A stretch of 18,718 nt of DNA from Bacteroidia bacterium (GTDB taxonomy: Bacteria > Bacteroidota > Bacteroidia > UKL13-3), in NCBI GenBank assembly GCA_019454865.1, contig JACFNJ010000020.1:1-18718 (forward strand), read 5' to 3'. The translations under genes were made by a program, and so were the position numbers. The notes under the pieces were generated by a model. It had not been told where the DNA came from and made no database searches. It saw only the letters and a list, made by a program, of their open reading frames with translations. Shown here piece by piece: positions 1-8,207 of the stretch. The first letter of the stretch is position 1, and every line of letters starts with the position of its first letter.

Positions 1-138
1 TCATATAAATTTTAAAAATAAAATTAACTGAGAATAAAAATACTTGCCCTATGAAAAACTTGAGTAACTAAATAGAATAGTAGAATTTATTAAGGGATGA
101 AATCTACTTACCTTGAAACAGTAAAATTGATTTTTTTT
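1..138. other. Non-coding AT-rich left edge
   Basis: These bases hold no convincing reading frame; the only ATG-started plus-strand run seen (from 51) is six codons long. The stretch lies downstream of lon and, if the hairpin at 139-180 is a plus-strand terminator, is probably the 3' untranslated end of a gene left of the window. A T8 tract at 131-138 directly precedes the hairpin. Confidence 0.5.
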
Positions 139-180
139 GTAGCGAACCTTTTAAAAAATAGGGTTCGCTACTTTTTCTTT
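139..180 (+). terminator. Intrinsic terminator for rightward transcription, overlapping the 3' end of lon
   Basis: A perfect 10-bp inverted repeat, GTAGCGAACC at 139-148 and GGTTCGCTAC at 162-171, encloses a 13-nt AT-rich loop. On the plus strand TTTTTCTTTT follows at once (172-181), which is the usual Rho-independent layout. On the minus strand the same hairpin is followed by eight A residues, so it is not a standard terminator for lon, although it could protect the 3' end of lon mRNA. The right arm is the reverse complement of the codons for Val-Ala-Asn-Pro at the Lon C-terminus. The plus-strand gene it would serve must lie left of the window. Confidence 0.6.
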
Positions 181-2598
181 TAATATGCTATGTTTTACTA
201 CACTAAGCATATCGTTTACATATTTAAACTTAAGGTTTTTAGTATAGTTTTTAGCAATATCTTCTACATCTTTTCTATTCGATTCGGGCAATAATATTTC
301 TGTAATTCCGGCACGTTTGGCAGCTAATATTTTTTCTTTAACTCCACCAATAGGAAGTACCTTGCCGCGTAAGGTAATTTCGCCAGTCATGGCAAGTTGT
401 GCTTTTACTTTACGTTGTGTAAACAAGCTTGCAAGCGATGTAAGAATTGTAACACCTGCCGAAGGACCATCTTTAGGAACAGCTCCTGCCGGAACGTGTA
501 TATGCACATCGTATTTTTCAAATAATTTTGTGTCAATTTTCAGTTCGGCTGCATGTGCTTTAATAAATGTTAAAGCAGTAATGGCTGATTCTTTCATTAC
601 CTCACCAAGCTTTCCGGTAAGTGTTAGTTTGCCTGTTCCGGGTGTTAGGCTGCTTTCTATAAATAAAATTTCGCCACCTACTGATGTCCATGCTAAACCT
701 GTAACAACACCTGCGTTGGAATTATCTGCATAAGTTTCTTTATCAATTTTTTCAACGCCCAATATTTTGCTAACCAATTCCGGTGTAATAGCAAGTTGCT
801 TAATGTTATTCATTACTTTTTCTTTTGCAACATAACGAACTATTTGGGCTATTTGCTTATCCAATCCACGCACACCACTTTCGCGTGTGTAGTTTTCAAT
901 TATTTTTTCAATTGCATCATTTTTTATGGTCAAATCTTTCGGTTTTAAACCATGATTTTCCAATTGCTTTGGCAAAAGATATTTAGTAGCTATTTGTGTT
1001 TTTTCTTCAAGGGTGTATCCGTTAATTTCAATTATTTCCATCCTATCCAATAAGGCTGGCTGTATAGTATCCAGTGTATTGGCTGTGGCAATAAACATTA
1101 CGTTGCTTAAGTCGTAATCAATTTCTACAAAATTATCATGAAACGTATTGTTTTGTTCAGGGTCTAACACTTCTAATAAAGCACTGGAAGGATCTCCTCT
1201 AAAATCCCTGCTAATTTTATCTATCTCGTCCAAAACAAAAACAGGATTATTGCTTTTTACTTTTTTCAGGTTTTGAATAATTCTTCCGGGCATTGCACCA
1301 ATATAGGTTCTGCGATGTCCGCGTATTTCACTTTCATCATGCAATCCGCCTAAAGCAATTCGTGCATATTTTCTATCCAAAGCTTTTGCAATACTTTTAC
1401 CCAAGCTGGTTTTGCCTACACCCGGAGGTCCGAATAAGCATAAAATTGGGCTTTTCATATCGCCTTTTAGTTTAAGTACAGCTAAGTACTCTAATATGCG
1501 TTCTTTTACTTTTTCAAGCCCAAAATGATCTTGGTCTAAAATCTTTTTTGCGTTTTTTAAATCAAAGTTGTCTTTGGTATAATCATTCCATGGCAATTCT
1601 AAAAGTAATTGCAAATAGTTGTGCTGAACACTGTAATCAGGCGCCATTGGGTTCATCCTGCGAAGCCTATCTACTTCCTTTTTATACGCTTCAAATACAT
1701 CTGTATTCCAATTTTTTTCTTCACCTTGTTTCAAAAAATTGTCTATATCGCGTTCCGGTGAGTCACCGCCCAATTCTTCTTGTATTGCACGTATTTGTTG
1801 TTGTAAAAAATATTCTCTTTGCTGTTTATCTAAGTCGCCTTTTACTTTTGTTTGAATTTGATTTTTCAATTGCAGCAGTTGCAACTCTTTGCTCAAATGT
1901 TCAAGTACTTTATTACCTTTTGATGTGAAATCACTAAGTTCAAGTAATTCTTGTTTTGCTTTTAGCTCAATATTTAAGTTGGAAGTAATAAAGTTTAAAA
2001 GAAACCGTGGGCTTTCAATATTTTTTAATGCAATACTTGCTTCAGAAGGTATTTGCGGAGATATATTAATTATTTGCTCAGCTAAGTCTTTGATGGAAGA
2101 TATAAGAGCAGTAGAATTTTCGCTTTTGTGAAACGGTTCCTCGCTTAATGCTTTAATATTTGCTACAAAATAGGGTTCCGTTTGAATAAACTCTGCTAAT
2201 TGAAACCTTTTTTTTCCTTGAATAATTACTGTAGTACTACCATCAGGCATGCGCAGCATTTTCATTATATTGGCTACAGTTCCTATTTCGTATAAGTCGT
2301 TAGTAGTTGGGTCTTCAATATTGGCATCTTTTTGTGCTACTACACCTACTATTTTTGAGCCTTTATGTGCATCTTTAATCAGGTTGATGGATTTATCGCG
2401 ACCTACAGTTATTGGTATTACCATACCCGGAAATAAAACCATATTACGCAACGGCAATATTGGCAGACTTTCGGGCAAAATTTCTTTATTTATTTCTTCT
2501 TCTTCTTCTTGCGAAAGTAAGGATAAGTATTCTTGTGTATCGTTTTCGTCATTTATCATGCCTGATAACATGATATTTATGTCTTTATTCAATTCCAT
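151..2598 (-). CDS. lon: Lon ATP-dependent serine protease
   Basis: This 815-residue protein is a full-length LonA, the cytoplasmic AAA+ protease that degrades misfolded and regulatory proteins. An N-terminal substrate-binding (LAN) domain starts near the LPILPLRN motif (residues 45-52). A helical region covers about 230-340. The AAA+ module has Walker A GPPGVGKT (390-397), Walker B VFVLDEID (453-460) and an arginine finger at Arg519. The peptidase domain has catalytic Ser713 in KDGPSAG and Lys756 in GGVKEK, 43 residues apart as in E. coli Lon (Ser679/Lys722). A short acidic run (Glu31-35) precedes the LAN domain. The ATG at 2598 is the natural start for this length. Its 5' region is shared with the divergent gene at 2709. 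I saw no CIRCE-type heat-shock operator. The final codons form one arm of the hairpin at 139-171. Confidence 0.97.
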   Translation of the reverse strand: MELNKDINIMLSGMINDENDTQEYLSLLSQEEEEEINKEILPESLPILPLRNMVLFPGMVIPITVGRDKSINLIKDAHKGSKIVGVVAQKDANIEDPTTNDLYEIGTVANIMKMLRMPDGSTTVIIQGKKRFQLAEFIQTEPYFVANIKALSEEPFHKSENSTALISSIKDLAEQIINISPQIPSEASIALKNIESPRFLLNFITSNLNIELKAKQELLELSDFTSKGNKVLEHLSKELQLLQLKNQIQTKVKGDLDKQQREYFLQQQIRAIQEELGGDSPERDIDNFLKQGEEKNWNTDVFEAYKKEVDRLRRMNPMAPDYSVQHNYLQLLLELPWNDYTKDNFDLKNAKKILDQDHFGLEKVKERILEYLAVLKLKGDMKSPILCLFGPPGVGKTSLGKSIAKALDRKYARIALGGLHDESEIRGHRRTYIGAMPGRIIQNLKKVKSNNPVFVLDEIDKISRDFRGDPSSALLEVLDPEQNNTFHDNFVEIDYDLSNVMFIATANTLDTIQPALLDRMEIIEINGYTLEEKTQIATKYLLPKQLENHGLKPKDLTIKNDAIEKIIENYTRESGVRGLDKQIAQIVRYVAKEKVMNNIKQLAITPELVSKILGVEKIDKETYADNSNAGVVTGLAWTSVGGEILFIESSLTPGTGKLTLTGKLGEVMKESAITALTFIKAHAAELKIDTKLFEKYDVHIHVPAGAVPKDGPSAGVTILTSLASLFTQRKVKAQLAMTGEITLRGKVLPIGGVKEKILAAKRAGITEILLPESNRKDVEDIAKNYTKNLKFKYVNDMLSVVKHSILKEKVANPIF

Positions 2599-2661
2599 TT
2601 TTTTCTTTTCGTTAAGGGCTAAAAATAATAAGCATTATATTTTTCAATCATTGTGCCAGTG

Positions 2662-2690
2662 TTGCAAAATACACCTTAATCTGTATATTG
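2662..2690 (+). promoter_or_regulatory. Candidate promoter of the PepSY-like gene
   Basis: TTG at 2662-2664 is followed after exactly 19 bp by TATATTG (2684-2690), close to the Bacteroidota sigma factor pattern TTG-N19-TAnnTTTG. It ends 18 bp before the ATG at 2709, so the leader would be very short. The in-frame TTG at 2688 lies inside this element, which argues against it as the start codon. Confidence 0.45.
2664..2670 (-). promoter_or_regulatory. lon: Candidate -7 element of the lon promoter
   Basis: On the minus strand this reads TATTTTG, one T short of the Bacteroidota -7 consensus TAnnTTTG, and would give lon a leader of roughly 60 nt. No clear TTG lies at the right distance upstream, so support is weak. 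It shares bases with the candidate -33 TTG (2662-2664) of the divergent gene. Confidence 0.25.
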
Positions 2691-2708
2691 CACCTATCTA
2701 AGAAATTT

Positions 2709-3149
2709 ATGAATAAATTATTACTTCTGCCTGTTTTATTATTTACCGCATATTATTGCAATGCTCAACAAAAATCAACAGTTAATAAAAAGAATATTCC
2801 GGAGGCTGTGTTAAAAGCATATTCAACCCAAAATTCTGCAGGTGCTTTAGATACATTATGGGAAACCGAATATATTCCAATATATAAGGTTAAACACATT
2901 GAAAATGAAAGAGAATCTATTTGGGAATATAGCGCTAAGGGGGATTGGATAAGAACCTACACCAATATTGGAATTGACGAACTGCCTTTGTTAGTTATTA
3001 ATCAAATCCAAACTTCTTATCCCGGATATACAATTAAAACAGCACAAATAGAATTGAGTAACAATGGTAAAATGTATGCTATTATACTTGTTAAAAATGC
3101 ACAAGAAATTACCAAATACTTTTTAATGAGTGGCAAGTTGTATCGGTAA
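2709..3149 (+). CDS. Secreted PepSY-like domain protein
   Basis: The protein has 146 residues when started at the ATG at 2709. A frame opening at TTG 2688 adds only seven residues ahead of the hydrophobic stretch and overlaps the probable promoter. Residues 1-20 form a signal peptide (MNKLLLL core, ending in CNAQ), so it should be periplasmic or secreted; the Cys lacks a good lipobox. The C-terminal half (YPGYTIKTAQIEL followed by an alternating hydrophobic segment and a final GKLYR) has the pattern of the Bacteroidota PepSY-like (DUF2874) domain, a small beta-rich fold whose function is mostly unknown. The gene is divergent from lon and converges on tamL with 21 bp between stop codons. Family placement comes from motif pattern only. 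Confidence 0.75.
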   Translation: MNKLLLLPVLLFTAYYCNAQQKSTVNKKNIPEAVLKAYSTQNSAGALDTLWETEYIPIYKVKHIENERESIWEYSAKGDWIRTYTNIGIDELPLLVINQIQTSYPGYTIKTAQIELSNNGKMYAIILVKNAQEITKYFLMSGKLYR

Positions 3150-3170
3150 ATGTAAATAGAAAGGATAAAA

Positions 3171-5486
3171 CTAAAACGGATATCCGATACCAAAAGTTAA
3201 GTTTACGTTGTTATATACCCATTTGCCTGAGAAATCTTTTACAACCCAAGGATTGGAAAGGGATGAAGAGGGGTCGTAAATAGGGATAGCCAAATCAAAA
3301 CGGATTAAAATAATATCGAAATTTAACCGTACTCCGTACCCTGAGCCAACACCAAATTCTTTATAAAACCGGTTGAAATCAAACTCAGCACCTGTTCTGT
3401 TTACATCCAATTTACTCATCCAAACATTTCCGGCATCGGCAAATACTGCACCTTCAAGCCATTTGTGGTACATGTTAAATCGAAACTCGGCATTTGCTTC
3501 AAGTTTAATGTCTCCACTGTAATCTATTTGTCCGGGTTGATACGAGCTGCCTGGACCTAACGAGCGAGGTAACCAAGCACGTAAGCTGTTGGCTCCACCT
3601 ACCCAAAATCTTCTTTCAAAAGGTAAAAATTTAGGCGAATTGCCATACGGTATTCCTACACCGCTATATACTCTAAAAACATAAAAGTTATTTGGGTCAA
3701 TCCGTTTATTAAATCTAAAATCAATTGCTGTTTTGGCAAACTGTGAATAGTTTACATCAAATATGTTGTAGTTGCCTGTGGCATTTAATTTTTTATCAAT
3801 TAGTTTATTAATTATTGTAGCTGTATTTCCACTAATTTCAAGGGCATCAAAACGTAAGTAAATGTAATGTTTAGTTTTTGTAATTTCTTTGTTGGTATAA
3901 ACCAGTCCCATGCGTCCGCCTAAAATCAGGTTGTTGCTAAACATGTTGTATAAATAAATATCATTTTTAATTAATGATAGTAAAACATGTGAGTTTATTG
4001 AGTTTTTAGTGAAACTAATTTCAAAAGGAGTAAAATAATAGGATGTGTTTTTCTTATTAATTTGGTAAATAATACCAGCAGTAGCTACTCTTCTTTCGAA
4101 GTTTGCGTTAAGTTCATAAATGGCAGAAGTAGTAAAAGTAGTTTTGGTATTAATGAAATTAATGTTGCGATCAAGTTTCGGGAAAGCAACCAATCGCGGA
4201 AAAGTTAATCCTGCTGTTAAACTTTGTTCAGTAGCATTAAACCAACGTGCAGTATTGGCTTTGCCTTGAACTTCAACCGAAGTGCGAAAGGATAATTTGA
4301 ATAACTCCGCATTACGAAAAGAGTTTCGGCTGTTAAAAGTAACAATTGCTGCCACACCGTAATTACCTGTACGCGATTGTTCGGTAAAAGAGTTGTTTTG
4401 GTCGCTAATAATTGCTTGCGGTTCTATGGTGTAATCATACTTAATGTTGGGTATTAGCCGCACGCCATAATCCACCATTGGTGTGTCGTTTAATGTATAG
4501 GTTGTAGCATTTACGGTAATTAGTTTAAATAAATTTAAATCGCCTAAGCGCTGATAGGTGCGGTTTACTTTGTTTTGCACAAATTCACTTCCCGGATTTA
4601 AAAAAGTATTTTGCTCTAATATACTTGCATTAAGTTTATAGGAATTGGGTATATAGTTAAAGGTTTTGCTTTTTATTGTATCTGTATTGGTATTATTAAT
4701 TGAGTCAGAAATGGGTTCAATGTTGATGTTTACATTTTTTACATAATATTTTTGATGCGGTTCATACATGCCTCGGTTTTGGATATTCAGTGCTACATCT
4801 ACTGTCCAGTTATTAAAAGCAGTATCTACATCAAACGAAATATAATCGTTATTAAACGAGTAGTAACCATGGTTTCGCAAAAGTGTAACAATACGTTTTT
4901 CTTCCTGCAAAAGCCTTTCGTTATTTAATCGGTATCCGCTGGTAAAAACAGATTCTTTTTCGGTAGATTTAATTAAATCATACAAATCCCTGTCTGCACA
5001 ATTGATGCGGTATTTGTTGATGTGATATACTTGGTTTGTGTTAATATAATAGGTAACAAATGCACGTAAACGGTGTTGTTTCACTTTATAGGTAATTTCA
5101 GGATAATAAAAACCTACGCTGTGTAAGTAAGCTCTCATACTTTTTACGGATGATTCAATAAAAGCAGTATCTAACAAAACCGGAGGCTCTCCAAATTTAT
5201 CCATAAGTAGTGCCCCAATTTTAGTATCCGGTGAGCGAAGTCCTAAATAATAAAATCGAAGCTTTAGTTTAGTAATTCCTAAAAAACGTTTGTTGGGTGT
5301 TTGTTTTACCAAGTCAGGAATTGGAGCCTTTACATCTTTTCTTTTTTCGCCTGTAATTTTTACTTTACTGCCATTGTATAACAATGCTTGTGAGCTACGC
5401 AATTCTTTGGTTATATTGCAAGCACCAAAAGTTAGTGTAATACACACCAACCCGAATACAAACTTTATGTTATCAAAAGCACGCAT
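3171..5486 (-). CDS. tamL: TamL-type Omp85/BamA-family outer membrane lipoprotein
   Basis: The 771-residue protein has an N-terminal signal sequence ending in ...LTFGAC, with Cys23 a likely lipidation site. POTRA-like regions follow, then a C-terminal 16-strand Omp85 barrel. The barrel shows the L6-type signature RRFWVGGANSLRAW (the RAW triplet is residues 636-638), where canonical BamA/TamA has RGF/RGY; the SLRAW/SMRAW form is usual in Bacteroidota TamL. It ends in the aromatic GIGYPF expected for a barrel protein. TamL is the Bacteroidota counterpart of TamA and is thought to work with TamB in outer-membrane assembly; no tamB is seen here. The ATG at 5486 is the first start after an in-frame stop and any later start would destroy the signal peptide. 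Its first 20 bp overlap the start of the divergent methyltransferase gene. Confidence 0.88.
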   Translation of the reverse strand: MRAFDNIKFVFGLVCITLTFGACNITKELRSSQALLYNGSKVKITGEKRKDVKAPIPDLVKQTPNKRFLGITKLKLRFYYLGLRSPDTKIGALLMDKFGEPPVLLDTAFIESSVKSMRAYLHSVGFYYPEITYKVKQHRLRAFVTYYINTNQVYHINKYRINCADRDLYDLIKSTEKESVFTSGYRLNNERLLQEEKRIVTLLRNHGYYSFNNDYISFDVDTAFNNWTVDVALNIQNRGMYEPHQKYYVKNVNINIEPISDSINNTNTDTIKSKTFNYIPNSYKLNASILEQNTFLNPGSEFVQNKVNRTYQRLGDLNLFKLITVNATTYTLNDTPMVDYGVRLIPNIKYDYTIEPQAIISDQNNSFTEQSRTGNYGVAAIVTFNSRNSFRNAELFKLSFRTSVEVQGKANTARWFNATEQSLTAGLTFPRLVAFPKLDRNINFINTKTTFTTSAIYELNANFERRVATAGIIYQINKKNTSYYFTPFEISFTKNSINSHVLLSLIKNDIYLYNMFSNNLILGGRMGLVYTNKEITKTKHYIYLRFDALEISGNTATIINKLIDKKLNATGNYNIFDVNYSQFAKTAIDFRFNKRIDPNNFYVFRVYSGVGIPYGNSPKFLPFERRFWVGGANSLRAWLPRSLGPGSSYQPGQIDYSGDIKLEANAEFRFNMYHKWLEGAVFADAGNVWMSKLDVNRTGAEFDFNRFYKEFGVGSGYGVRLNFDIILIRFDLAIPIYDPSSSLSNPWVVKDFSGKWVYNNVNLTFGIGYPF

Positions 5487-6204
5487 TAAATTAATTCACT
5501 CATTAGCTCATAAAAAATACCGCAACGAATTAAAGCTATTTGTTGTAGAAGGTAAAAAACAAGTTACTGAGTTATTCACATCAAACTTAAACATAAAATT
5601 AATCCTTGCTACACCTAATTGGCTTACTGCGAATACAGCATTTATCAAAAATCAAACCGAAATATGTGAAGTAAGCGAAGATGAGTTGAAAAAAGTGAGT
5701 TTTCTTACAACCCCGCAAGAGGTATTGGCACTTGTTGAATTGCCCAAGCCAATTCAAAATCCAACCATAGGCAATGGCTTAACTTTAGCATTGGATACCA
5801 TACAAGACCCCGGTAATTTGGGTACAATTATTAGAATTGCGGATTGGTACGGAATACAAAACATTATATGCAGCCAAACCTGTGCAGATGTATATAGTCC
5901 TAAAGTAATTCAAGCCACAATGGGTTCGTTTATGCGTGTTGGGGTACATTATATTGATTTGTATGAATTTTTAAATCAAACCTCAATGCCTGTTTATGGT
6001 GCATTTATAGATGGTAAGTCTATTCATCAAACAAAATTATCTACTCCTGCTATATTAGTAATAGGTAATGAAGGAAATGGAATTTCCGCTGATATACATA
6101 AAGTGATTACTCACCCAATAAGTATTCCTCGTTTTGGCTCAGCCGAAAGTTTAAATGCAGCAATTGCAACAGCTATTATTTGCGATGCATTTGCTAGAAT
6201 ATAA
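5467..6204 (+). CDS. SpoU/TrmH-family (SPOUT) RNA 2'-O-methyltransferase
   Basis: The 245-residue protein transfers a methyl group from S-adenosylmethionine to a ribose 2'-OH of rRNA or tRNA; the target base cannot be told from sequence. An N-terminal substrate-binding domain (MLSKARIKLIHSL...LFVVEGKK) is followed by the trefoil-knot SPOUT domain. Motif 1 is DPGNLGTIIRIAD (Asn117, catalytic Arg123), motif 2 is near SPKVIQATMGSFMR (144-157), and motif 3 spans VIGNEGNGIS (198-207) and IPRFGSAESLNAAIA (220-234). The frame is open from 5290, but MLSK at 5467 matches the usual family N-terminus and no later ATG would keep the binding domain. The first 20 bp overlap the tamL start on the other strand. 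lepA follows after 65 bp. Confidence 0.92.
   Translation: MLSKARIKLIHSLAHKKYRNELKLFVVEGKKQVTELFTSNLNIKLILATPNWLTANTAFIKNQTEICEVSEDELKKVSFLTTPQEVLALVELPKPIQNPTIGNGLTLALDTIQDPGNLGTIIRIADWYGIQNIICSQTCADVYSPKVIQATMGSFMRVGVHYIDLYEFLNQTSMPVYGAFIDGKSIHQTKLSTPAILVIGNEGNGISADIHKVITHPISIPRFGSAESLNAAIATAIICDAFARI
5531..5562 (-). promoter_or_regulatory. tamL: Possible tamL promoter inside the methyltransferase coding sequence
   Basis: On the minus strand, TTG (complement of 5560-5562) is followed after 21 bp by TAGCTTTA (complement of 5531-5538), one mismatch from TAnnTTTG. It lies about 45 bp upstream of the tamL ATG and is the best match I saw there. Because the two genes overlap, any tamL promoter must lie in the other gene's coding sequence. 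Confidence 0.25.
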
Positions 6205-6221
6205 GGTTATACTATACGAAA

Positions 6222-6229
6222 TATTTTTG
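6222..6229 (+). promoter_or_regulatory. lepA: Candidate lepA promoter (-7 element)
   Basis: TATTTTTG is a perfect match to the Bacteroidota -7 consensus TAnnTTTG, followed by CACCC, and lies 40 bp upstream of the lepA ATG. I see no TTG at about 19-20 bp upstream (the nearest is 28 bp away), so only half of the expected promoter is present. It follows the methyltransferase stop codon by 17 bp. Confidence 0.4.
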
Positions 6230-6269
6230 CACCCTTAAAAAAGTAATTCCTTTTGTTATTTTCGCAGCA

Positions 6270-8057
6270 ATGAAAAATATTCGTAATTTTTGTATTATAG
6301 CTCATATTGACCACGGTAAGAGTACTTTAGCTGATAGATTGTTGGAATATACACAAACCGTAAGCAAGCGTGAAATGGAAGCACAAGTGTTGGATAATAT
6401 GGATTTGGAAAAAGAGCGAGGTATTACCATTAAGAGCCATGCAATACAAATGAATTACGAGTACAATGGTGAAAAATATACATTAAACCTTATTGATACT
6501 CCCGGTCACGTTGATTTTAGTTACGAGGTTTCGCGCAGCATAGCAGCATGTGATGGAGCTTTGTTAATTGTAGATTCCAGTCAAGGTATTCAAGCGCAAA
6601 CCATTAGTAATTTATATTTGGCTATAGAGCAGGGTTTAGAGATAATTCCGATATTAAATAAAATAGATTTGCCACACAGTATGCCTGAAGAGGTAAGCGA
6701 CCAGATAATTGACTTAATTGGTTGTAAGCCGGATGAAATATTGCGTGCAAGTGGAAAAACAGGGCAAGGTGTAACTGAAATATTGCAAGCCATTGTAGAG
6801 CGAATCCCGGCACCAAAAGGCGATAAAGACAAACCATTAAAAGCATTAATTTTTGATTCTGTATTTAATTCGTTTCGCGGAATTATTGCCTATTTCAGGG
6901 TGTATGATGGAATAATACGCAAAGGCGATAAGGTGAAATTTATTGCTACCGGCAAAGAATATTTAGCAGATGAAGTAGGCGTGTTGCGATTAAATATGGA
7001 ACCTCGAAATGAAATTTCAGCAGGTGATGTTGGTTATATTATTTCGGGAATTAAAGAAGCACGCGAGGTAAAAGTAGGAGATACCATTACAACTGTTGTT
7101 AATCCTACATCCGAAGGAGTAAAGGGATTTGAAGATGTGAAACCAATGGTTTTTGCGGGAATATATCCGGTAGATACCGAAGATTTTGAGGAGTTAAGAG
7201 AAAGTATGTATAAACTTCAATTAAACGATGCTTCATTAACTTTTGAGCCGGAAAGTTCAGCAGCTTTGGGTTTCGGTTTCCGTTGCGGATTTTTGGGAAT
7301 GTTGCACATGGAGATTATTCAGGAACGATTGGAGCGTGAGTTTGGGATGACCGTAATTACTACCGTTCCGAATGTTAGCTATCATTGCTATACCAATAAG
7401 GGTGAAATGATTGTGGTAAATAATCCTACGGATTTGCCTGAAGCTAATCATATTGACCATGTGGAAGAACCTTTTATTTCGGCTACTATCATTACTGCAT
7501 CTGAATTTGTGGGGGCAATAATGACTTTATGCCTTGGAAAACGTGGTATTCTGAAAAATCAAGTATATCTAACATCACAACGTGTTGAGATGAAGTTTGA
7601 TATGCCATTAGCCGAAGTTGTATTTGATTTTTTTGATAAGCTGAAAACAATTTCAAAAGGATATGCTTCTTTTGATTATCATCCAATTGGGTATGTAACA
7701 TCCGACTTAGTTAAATTAGATATTTTACTTAATAAAGATACTGTTGATGCACTTTCAGCAATTATTCATAGGGATAGAGCGTATGATTGGGGTAAGAAAA
7801 TTTGTGAAAAATTACGTGAATTAATTCCTCGACACCAGTTTGAAATACCTGTACAGGCAAGTATTGGAGCTAAAGTTATAGCTCGTGAAACCATAAAAGC
7901 ACTTCGTAAGGATGTAACTGCGAAATGTTATGGTGGTGATATAAGTAGAAAACGGAAATTATTGGAACGCCAAAAAGAAGGGAAAAAACGTATGCGCCAG
8001 GTAGGGAGTGTTGAAATTCCACAAAGTGCATTTATGGCGGTATTGAAGTTAGATTAG
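6270..8057 (+). CDS. lepA: Elongation factor 4 (LepA), ribosome-associated GTPase
   Basis: The 595-residue protein has the usual LepA length and domain order. The GTPase domain has the P-loop AHIDHGKST (11-19), switch I ERGITIKS (49-56), DTPGH (76-80) and NKID (130-133). Domains II, III and V follow (the run GFGFRCGFLGMLHME is typical), then the LepA-specific C-terminal domain ending GSVEIPQSAFMAVLKLD. EF4 binds ribosomes and has been linked to back-translocation and to 30S biogenesis; its exact role is debated. ATG 6270 places the P-loop where the family expects it. It sits between the SpoU methyltransferase and topoisomerase IV genes, all on one strand. A 150-bp gap to parE suggests separate transcription. 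Confidence 0.98.
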   Translation: MKNIRNFCIIAHIDHGKSTLADRLLEYTQTVSKREMEAQVLDNMDLEKERGITIKSHAIQMNYEYNGEKYTLNLIDTPGHVDFSYEVSRSIAACDGALLIVDSSQGIQAQTISNLYLAIEQGLEIIPILNKIDLPHSMPEEVSDQIIDLIGCKPDEILRASGKTGQGVTEILQAIVERIPAPKGDKDKPLKALIFDSVFNSFRGIIAYFRVYDGIIRKGDKVKFIATGKEYLADEVGVLRLNMEPRNEISAGDVGYIISGIKEAREVKVGDTITTVVNPTSEGVKGFEDVKPMVFAGIYPVDTEDFEELRESMYKLQLNDASLTFEPESSAALGFGFRCGFLGMLHMEIIQERLEREFGMTVITTVPNVSYHCYTNKGEMIVVNNPTDLPEANHIDHVEEPFISATIITASEFVGAIMTLCLGKRGILKNQVYLTSQRVEMKFDMPLAEVVFDFFDKLKTISKGYASFDYHPIGYVTSDLVKLDILLNKDTVDALSAIIHRDRAYDWGKKICEKLRELIPRHQFEIPVQASIGAKVIARETIKALRKDVTAKCYGGDISRKRKLLERQKEGKKRMRQVGSVEIPQSAFMAVLKLD

Positions 8058-8145
8058 TGGAATTTCATATCCATTACTAATAAAAAATTACTCCGAGTTT
8101 CCTAATAATCACAAGTAGAATAAAGTTTCTAACAGTTTTTTGTAT

Positions 8146-8188
8146 GTGTGTGGATTATTGCCCGAGTGGTTTGTGTAATTTCACACAC
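8146..8188 (+). promoter_or_regulatory. parE: Mutually exclusive small inverted repeats upstream of parE
   Basis: CACACAC at 8182-8188 is complementary both to GTGTGTG at 8146-8152 (29-nt loop) and, in part, to TGTGT at 8172-8176 (pairing 8183-8187, 6-nt loop). Both pairings lie 20 bp upstream of the parE ATG. They could be alternative leader hairpins or an operator, but the repeats are short and of low complexity. A TTG at 8158-8160 and TAATTTC at 8176-8182 are a poor promoter match with a short 15-bp spacer. Confidence 0.2.
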
Positions 8189-8207
8189 TTAATTTAGGCG
8201 ATAAGAT

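Noticed and set aside
317..733. Long plus-strand open frames inside lon and other genes (for example 317-733, 1548-1928, 2249-2701)
   Set aside because: They are antisense shadows of strongly supported genes, with no recognisable protein features or promoters of their own.
3140..3190. Inverted repeats at the convergent end of the PepSY-like gene and tamL (GTATCGG...CCGATAC, and palindrome CGGATATCCG)
   Set aside because: The arms are far apart or leave no loop, both fall in coding ends, and no T-tract follows in either direction, so I do not call a terminator.
5290..5466. Upstream extension of the methyltransferase frame
   Set aside because: It is antisense to the tamL signal peptide and N-terminus, does not resemble the family, and MLSK at 5467 matches the expected start.
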